Shown in pieces: positions 58,177 to 64,000 of a stretch of 64,000 nt of DNA. Under the pieces are notes generated by a model. The model was not told where the DNA came from. It saw only the letters and a program-made list of their open reading frames with translations, and ran no database searches. Made by a program: the position numbers and the translations under genes. The DNA comes from Malachius bipustulatus (Eukaryota; Arthropoda; Insecta; Coleoptera; Melyridae), in the NCBI GenBank assembly GCA_910589415.1, contig OU342637.1, forward strand, positions 27,744,162 through 27,808,161. Direction: 5' to 3'. The number at the start of each line of letters is the position of its first letter. Positions within the stretch are counted from its first letter, which is position 1.

Positions 58177-59721
58177 TTATGAATAAAGTGACTGCATGTA
58201 AGGGGCACATTCACAGGCAACAACAACATCGATCGGTATAGACGTCCAAAATTCCTTCAACGTTTCGGGCATAATTGACTCATCATCATTATCCTCTTGA
58301 ATAGCCATTTCGCGTTCTTTTAGCACCGTCATCTTGTACAATTTTTCTGTGCAGTAACGCTGGGGACCGCAGTTCTCCTTGTTGCAAATGCCTGTGCGGA
58401 TGAACCTGTAAAAATATTATATTTATTTAAGGGTGGTCGTATCATTTTGTTTGAAAGAAAAATTTTAAATCTAAGTCTAAGAAATCTGATGTCAATAAAG
58501 TAGAGTCAAAAATAGGAGAGGAGTTGCCTTAATTTATTATCTCAGTAGCAGAAATATAGTTTCATACTCAGTAGGACAGTTTCATAGTTTTTTTGAATAT
58601 TTTTTTAATACAAACAGATTCCTGCGCATTTTTTACTTATCGACATTCGACGAGGAAAATATTTTGTTGATATCAAATTACCTGGGGAAGAACTCTGGAC
58701 CCAAGTCCTCTAGCTGGTACTCCATTTTGCAAGAGCATGCTCCAACTTTCACTGGGCGATAATGTGGAATTATGTTCGCCTTGTTTCTTTCTGTTAGTTG
58801 CATCTGCAGAAAAAAATTTCATGAATATATAAAAAAATTATAAGTCGCTTTCATGTAGCTCAGTCATAAATAGACTCATCGGTTTGCTTAAAACAATTTT
58901 TACCACTTAAATAAGCAACGATGATAACGTACTCATTTTTTTGTTCCTGCACCAATAACGGATAGCTTTTTCTCTAATAAAACAAAATCAAATAAATAAA
59001 AATAAAAATGAAACGAATCCCATGCAGGTCACCGTGATAGCTTATTGGCAGTGCTTTTGATAACTTTAAGAGACAAAAAATATCTTCTTGTTACCATTTT
59101 TTTTTCTTTCTTTTTTTCTTTCCACTCTTTTTTGTGTCTATGTTTGCTTTTTTTGTATTATTTATTACTTCTCGGTTATTGAGCATCTCTTTTTGATCTG
59201 ACGATATCATAAATTTGTGTCTTGTAGTGATGGGGAAATTATTATCTACATATTAATCGCAAAACCAAAAAATAAAATTGACCCATCCGAGCTTTCTCGA
59301 AAATTCAATAAAAATGAAATTATAAATTCTCTCCCGGGCTCTTGAAAAACTCACTGACTATAAAAAAAACTACTCATTTAATCAGAAATTTCTGAATTCA
59401 AAAAACCTAACTTGATCTATTCTCAGATATAATTTATTCACAAGAGACCAATTTAAGCGATAAAAATAATAAAAGCCATCAATTTAAATCCATCAACTTA
59501 CTTACGTTGGCTAGGGCTGAAGGAGAAAAACTGTGATATTGGTTTTTCTTCATGGCGTGTTTGAAAAGCTCCTCTGGATAGGGAGAACGCCCTTCGCATC
59601 CCTCCGGGTCACTGCATTTCATTTTCTGTAACCCCTCGTTTCGAAAAAACTCCCAATTCGGTTCCGAGAATTTTTTCCAGTTCTCGACACAATTAATAAT
59701 TTGAACGAGTGTTATCAACAT
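58177..59721 (-). CDS. Torso ligand, Trunk/PTTH-type cystine-knot hormone
   Basis: Secreted growth factor of the Trunk/prothoracicotropic hormone family, which activates the Torso receptor kinase (embryonic termini or ecdysone release). Three exons on the - strand: 59721-59506 (phase 0, GTAAGT), 58803-58682 (phase 0 to 2), and 58405-58177, ending TAA. Exon 1 has SPYPEELFKHAM. Exon 2 has VKVGACSCKME and EDLGPEFFPR. Exon 3 continues FIRTGICNKENCGPQRYC, YKMTVLKERE, and ends VVVACECAPYM. The Cys pattern (CSC...C...C...C...CEC) and PRFI block match PTTH/Trunk C-termini. ATG 59721 gives about 188 aa with a short hydrophobic start; an acceptor at 59740-59741 suggests an extra 5' exon supplying a longer signal peptide. 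Choosing between Trunk and PTTH needs a phylogeny. No clear dibasic processing site precedes the knot. Confidence 0.83.
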
Positions 59722-59795
59722 TGTGGCAACAACTTTTCTCTGTATAACAAAATTTTCATTTACGATAAGAATATAATAACAATACAATAACAATA

Positions 59796-60890
59796 TACAG
59801 GGTGTATCTAAATAACACCGAAAAAAATTAAGGGGTGATTCCGTGATGAAAATTAAGGGGGGTATTTGGTATAGAATTTTTCGGAAAAACTCTCCCAGAA
59901 AAAGTTACACCCCTCCGAAGAATAAAAAAAAATTGTTTTTATTTTTTATTTTCCCTGTATAGTAAGCTAAAGACACGAAAATTGGTAAATATTACTTGTC
60001 AATGAAACTACATATTTTGAATTTTTTTCAACCCTGAAGTATGCTTAGAAGGGATTGAAATAGTCAACCCCTAAGATATTTTACCATACAAATTTTTTTT
60101 TTTTAGATTAAAAATTTTCTCTAAAAAAACACGGCTGAATAGCTCAATGAATCTACAAACTTTTTTATCTTCACAAGTTGTTTCGAAAACTTAAGCATTT
60201 ACGAGAAAAAAAAATAAAGGAAATGCATTTTCACAAAGATGAGCTAACGCGAAGATATTTTGCCTTAAGGTCTAGTGGTCTGTGCTTTGCAGTGACATTC
60301 ATAAAAACAATAATACTGATAGCATTATTATTGTATTGTGGACCTTCGACAGTTTCTTTTTTCATTCTTTGTTTACTATTGTTTTAGTTGTAAGAATCTT
60401 TGCCTAATTTTTTGGTTGACTGTTATTCAATAAAACACTAGTTATAACATGAGCTTGCAATACATTTACTTTTTTTCTCTTAAGTGCGCAAGTTTCAGAA
60501 AAAACTTATGAAGATAAAAAAGTTTGTAGATTAATTGAGCTATTCAGCCGTGTTTTTTTTTTAAAGAAAAATTTTAATCTAAAAAAAATTGTAAGGTAAA
60601 ATATCTTAGGGGTTGACTATTTCAATCCCTTCTAAGCATACTTCAGGGTTGAAAAAAATTCAAAATATGTAGTTTCATTGACAATTAATATTTACCAATT
60701 TTCGTGTCTTTAGCTTAATATACAGGGAAAATAAAAAATAAAAACCATTTTTTTTTTAATTCTTCGGAGGAGTGTAACTTTTTCGGGGAGAGTTTTTTCA
60801 AAAAATTCTATAGGTACCAAATACCCCCCTTAATTTTCATCACAGAATCACCCCATAATTTTTTTCGGTGTTATTTAGATACACCCTGTA
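59796..60890. mobile_element. Foldback element with unique centre
   Basis: Arms of about 375 bp: TACAGGGTGTATCTAAATAA at the left and its complement ending at 60890, with few differences. Between them about 300 bp (60185-60490) are not inverted. This centre contains an AATAAAACA signal and a 69-codon frame starting at TTG. It lies about 75 bp upstream of the Torso-ligand start codon region, so it abuts or interrupts that gene's promoter or first intron. Confidence 0.88.
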
Positions 60891-60988
60891 TAATAACAAT
60901 AACATTAGTACTATAAGAACAATAAAAACTAAGATAAATAAAATGAGACAATAAAATGGTCAAAATGATAATTTTTTATTGTAAAAAT

Positions 60989-61003
60989 CTCTCTCTCTCT
61001 CTC
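60989..61003. repeat. CT microsatellite
   Basis: About seven to eight CT units. Confidence 0.9.
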
Positions 61004-61305
61004 CTACCTATGGCAATGGGATAACTGTGCTAACTAATAAAAAACTCATTTTTTACACCAAGTGAAGTTTTTACCCTTGTTAATTTGGCTTCAATTTTTT
61101 TCCATCTTGTGTTAAAAAAATATCAATTTTTACGAACCACTTCTTCTAGACATCTGACTTTTACAAAAAATTCAGTTTGATGGATTGATAAATTCGACCT
61201 GTAAGCTAAGAAGCTAAGAAGCTAAGCACGAAAGAGTCCCCCATAAGTTTCACAAGAATTCAAAATTTCCCGTAATAATCTTGAAAAGTTAAGTAGTGAT
61301 ACATT

Positions 61306-62306
61306 TACAGGGTGCACCATGTATCCTTCTCTATATTGCTATCTCCTGAACGCTAAGAGATACAGGGTCGGTTAAATTAGAGAAAAGATGCGCAGTTTTG
61401 TGGCCATGTCGAATCCGTCAAGACGTGCAAGATATCTGGGACTGCTTCTGAAATATCCTGAAAAAACTGAAAAATCGATATTTCTTATTTTTGCCATATC
61501 TTTCTTATTATTGGAAATTAATAAATAATTTCTTGTAGGCTTACATAAATCGTCAAGAGCTACCCATCTGTCATTACAAAAATTTTCAAGGCCGACTAGA
61601 ACCAAGAGTTTTCACAGTCAACTTTCGTTTTTCTTATGGCCGCCATATTATTTTTTTATGTCGTTCGATATGGAAAAAATAATGGAAACCAAAAATTAAT
61701 AAACTTCAAAAAAAATTTTTTTTTTAATTTTTATTCTTCTTTTCTCAAAGAAAAACCAAAAAAAATTGTCGAAAAACGTCAACATTTGTAAAATACGCCA
61801 AAATAGTGCTTGCCTTATGGTTTTTTAATTTATCTATGATATTCGGTCTAAAAAGTTGTATTTTTTGTAAAGAAAAAAGAAGAACAATTTTTGTTAATTT
61901 ATTTTTTGAAGTTTAACAATTTTTAGTTTTTATGATTTTTTTTATACCGAACAACATAAAAAACAATATGGTGGCCATAAAAAAAGCGAAAGTTGACTAT
62001 AAAAATCCTGAGATCTAGTCGGCTTTGAAAATTTTTGAAATGTCAGATGGGTAGCTCTTGCCGACTTATGTAAGCACACAAAAAATTATTCATTAATCTC
62101 CAATAATAAAAAAGGTATGGAAAAAATACGAAATCTTGATTTTTCAGTTTTTCAGGATATTTCAGGAACGGTCACAGATATTTTGTATGTCTTGACTGAT
62201 TCGAGATGGCCACAAAATTGCCCTTCTTTGGACTTGTTTAACCGACCATGTATCTGTTAGCGTTAAGAGATAGCAATATAAAGAAGGATACATGGTGCAC
62301 CCTGTA
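61306..62306. mobile_element. Foldback transposon, family A, copy 2
   Basis: Full-length relative of 2300-3260: ends TACAGGGTGCACCATGTATC and complement, then ATATTGCTATCTC, GGTCGGTTAAA, TTGTGGCCAT, and internal ACTTTCGTTTTTCTTATGGC in both arms. Its arms are complementary almost to the centre. No transposase. Confidence 0.87.
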
Positions 62307-62571
62307 TATTGCTACTCAGTATACGTAGGTAGGTACTCATCATGAAGATAAATAGCAAATTTTGCTTTCAATTTGAAATAATCAAACTGTAGAGTAAAAT
62401 TAACTTAAAAGTGTTTCTCCAAAACTTGGGCAAATTTTTAAAATTAGTAGGGTAGTAAAAAAATTGCTAAAATTGACAAAATACTTCATAGGCGTCTTTA
62501 TTGTTCTTCGAAGCACTGCTGAATAAACCATTTGATAAAAAAATTACACACTATTTTGTATAAAACTATAC

Positions 62572-63032
62572 CGGGTGAGTCACCTAAGACGAAAAACTCG
62601 ATTAAGCTTACACCGTTAAAAATATCGAAATGAACCAAAAAGCGCTGCAAACGAGAGGCCAAAGTTAAGTTTGTAAATTTTTTTTCAGGTATACAGGCTA
62701 GCCCAATATCGTTGTATGGCATGCAACTTTGTTATTTTATGAAGGACATCCTGTATATTATTACATTTTCAGATTTTATGAGAAAATCCAGTAAGAATTG
62801 TTTTTAAAATTCAAGTTTTGTAAAATTTTGTGAGTGACTAAGCAAATGAAAATCGCGGTTTTCCATTTTCCAAGCACCTTATTACATCGAGAACGGCTCA
62901 AGATATCGGAAAACGGTTTACATGTCCCTATCTCAACTTTTTTTAGTCTTCCGTTTGCCGTGCTTTTTGGTTCATTTCGATATTTTTAACTGTGAGGGTG
63001 TAATAGAGCTTTCCGTCTTAGGTGACTCACCC
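62572..63032. mobile_element. TIR element, GGGTGAGTCACC type
   Basis: The left end GGGTGAGTCACCTAAGACG and right end CGTCTTAGGTGACTCACCC are inverted. The repeat continues through ACACCGTTAAAAATATCGAA and ATGAACCAAAAAGC to about 75 bp. The interior is about 310 bp, non-coding. Confidence 0.87.
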
Positions 63033-64000
63033 AAGGACGTTAAAAAATTGAAAATTTCCTTTGAAATTATTAATTTTCATAGCCGACTACTTTAAATAAT
63101 TAAATTATCAAAACAGAAATTTAATGGACATCAAAAATTGAAACTAAAACTTCGTTTTATATTTTTCAAGAACAATCGTCTCTGAACCGAATTATGATTT
63201 TTGAAATTTGAATTTATTCTTTATGTACCTACCCTTATTTAAACCAATACCTACACTGTCTTTACGCTGAAAAGTGAACTAATATAATTAATGTTCTCAT
63301 AAAAGAAATAATTTTTGTATTATTTTACTGAAATTATTTTTCTTCTTCCGACAACAAAACAAAAAATTTAATTAATTATTAATAATTATTTTATCTCACC
63401 ATTCTGAAGAGAATTGATATAATGTAATCTTCCAAGGACCTGGGAGCACTGAAATATGTACGGCTTAGAGCCTTTATTATATAGAAAGGTTAAACAAAAG
63501 ATCCATTAGGTCTGTAGGTAGATATATTAAGTTACATGATATTTTTTCTGTATTTTTGCTTGTCTGTAATAATAGATAATTCTTATAATATTATAGCTCT
63601 AGATATAATTTCAATGAAAATAGACACTGACTTTCTTTAATATTTAGGAGATAATAACATTTTGTCTCGTTATATCATAAAAGCTCGCAGAATTGTGTCA
63701 ATAAATCCAAAAAAACCTTGAACTTGTCTTTGCATTAAGAATTAAACTTTCTGAGATATTATTAGGTATTTTCAAGCACAATAATTGTGGACGATCTATA
63801 AAATATGTCTTCAATATATTTTTTTTTAATAATATTTCATTTTTATTAATCTTAAAATATATTTTTTAATCAAATAAATGTTGAATTGAATCAGCGCTCA
63901 CAAAAAAGCTCAAGGAAAGCTTATTACTGAGTTTGCACCCCTTTTTCCAGAAAAATGAGTCTCGAAATATCTTTCATTGCTTCGAGACTGACTTCTCGAG
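63033..64000. other. AT-rich end of window, nothing recognised
   Basis: No ORF, RNA gene or repeat end was recognised in the last kilobase. Confidence 0.5.

Overview
The window looks like insect nuclear DNA, most plausibly from a beetle (inference). It is AT-rich and intron-bearing, with GT-AG splice sites. It carries insect chemoreceptor exons, a Kallmann-syndrome protein (anosmin/Kal1) gene, a Torso-ligand (Trunk/PTTH) gene, and many insect-type transposons. No bacterial, organellar or viral gene was recognised. ORF starts on TTG or GTG were replaced by ATG, because this is eukaryotic sequence.

Region 1 (about 0.9-31.8 kb, + strand) is a gustatory receptor (Gr, 7tm_7) locus. It holds seven continuous long N-terminal exons (starts 930, 3524, 5641, 12641, 16560, 19725, 24647), one copy split by a retrotransposon (9040...11522), and one two-part N-terminal region next to the end (30188-31150). 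All stop after the sixth membrane segment at a GT donor in phase 0. The only recognisable Gr C-terminal exon in the region is 31451-31762; it starts in phase 0 and carries TM7 and the tail motif. The simplest reading is one transcription unit with about nine alternative first exons, eight of them apparently usable, spliced to one shared last exon. Predicted isoforms are 395-444 aa. Copies at 5641, 9040 and 12600 are young tandem duplicates. One is broken by a LINE, one has a 5-bp insertion after its ancestral ATG, and a P-like element sits between the first two.

Region 2 (31.8-43.9 kb) is mostly repeats, including a 2.77-kb transposon dense in TTATAA. It also contains a two-exon gene of unknown family (37166-39350): a TATA box, a signal peptide exon, then an acidic Cys-containing, N-glycosylatable, Pro/Ala-rich exon.

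Region 3 (43.9-57.3 kb, + strand) is the 5' part of an anosmin-1/Kal1 gene. It has a signal peptide and Cys-rich start, a WAP domain, and FN3 exons, with exon phases 0, 1, 1 and 0. Its introns hold tandem repeats, a nearly perfect 168-bp-arm hairpin, and LINE remnants. The rest of the gene is not seen in the window.

Region 4 (58.2-59.7 kb, - strand) is a three-exon Trunk/PTTH-type cystine-knot hormone gene. Just upstream of it are three foldback or TIR elements (59.8-63.0 kb). Nothing was recognised in the last kilobase.
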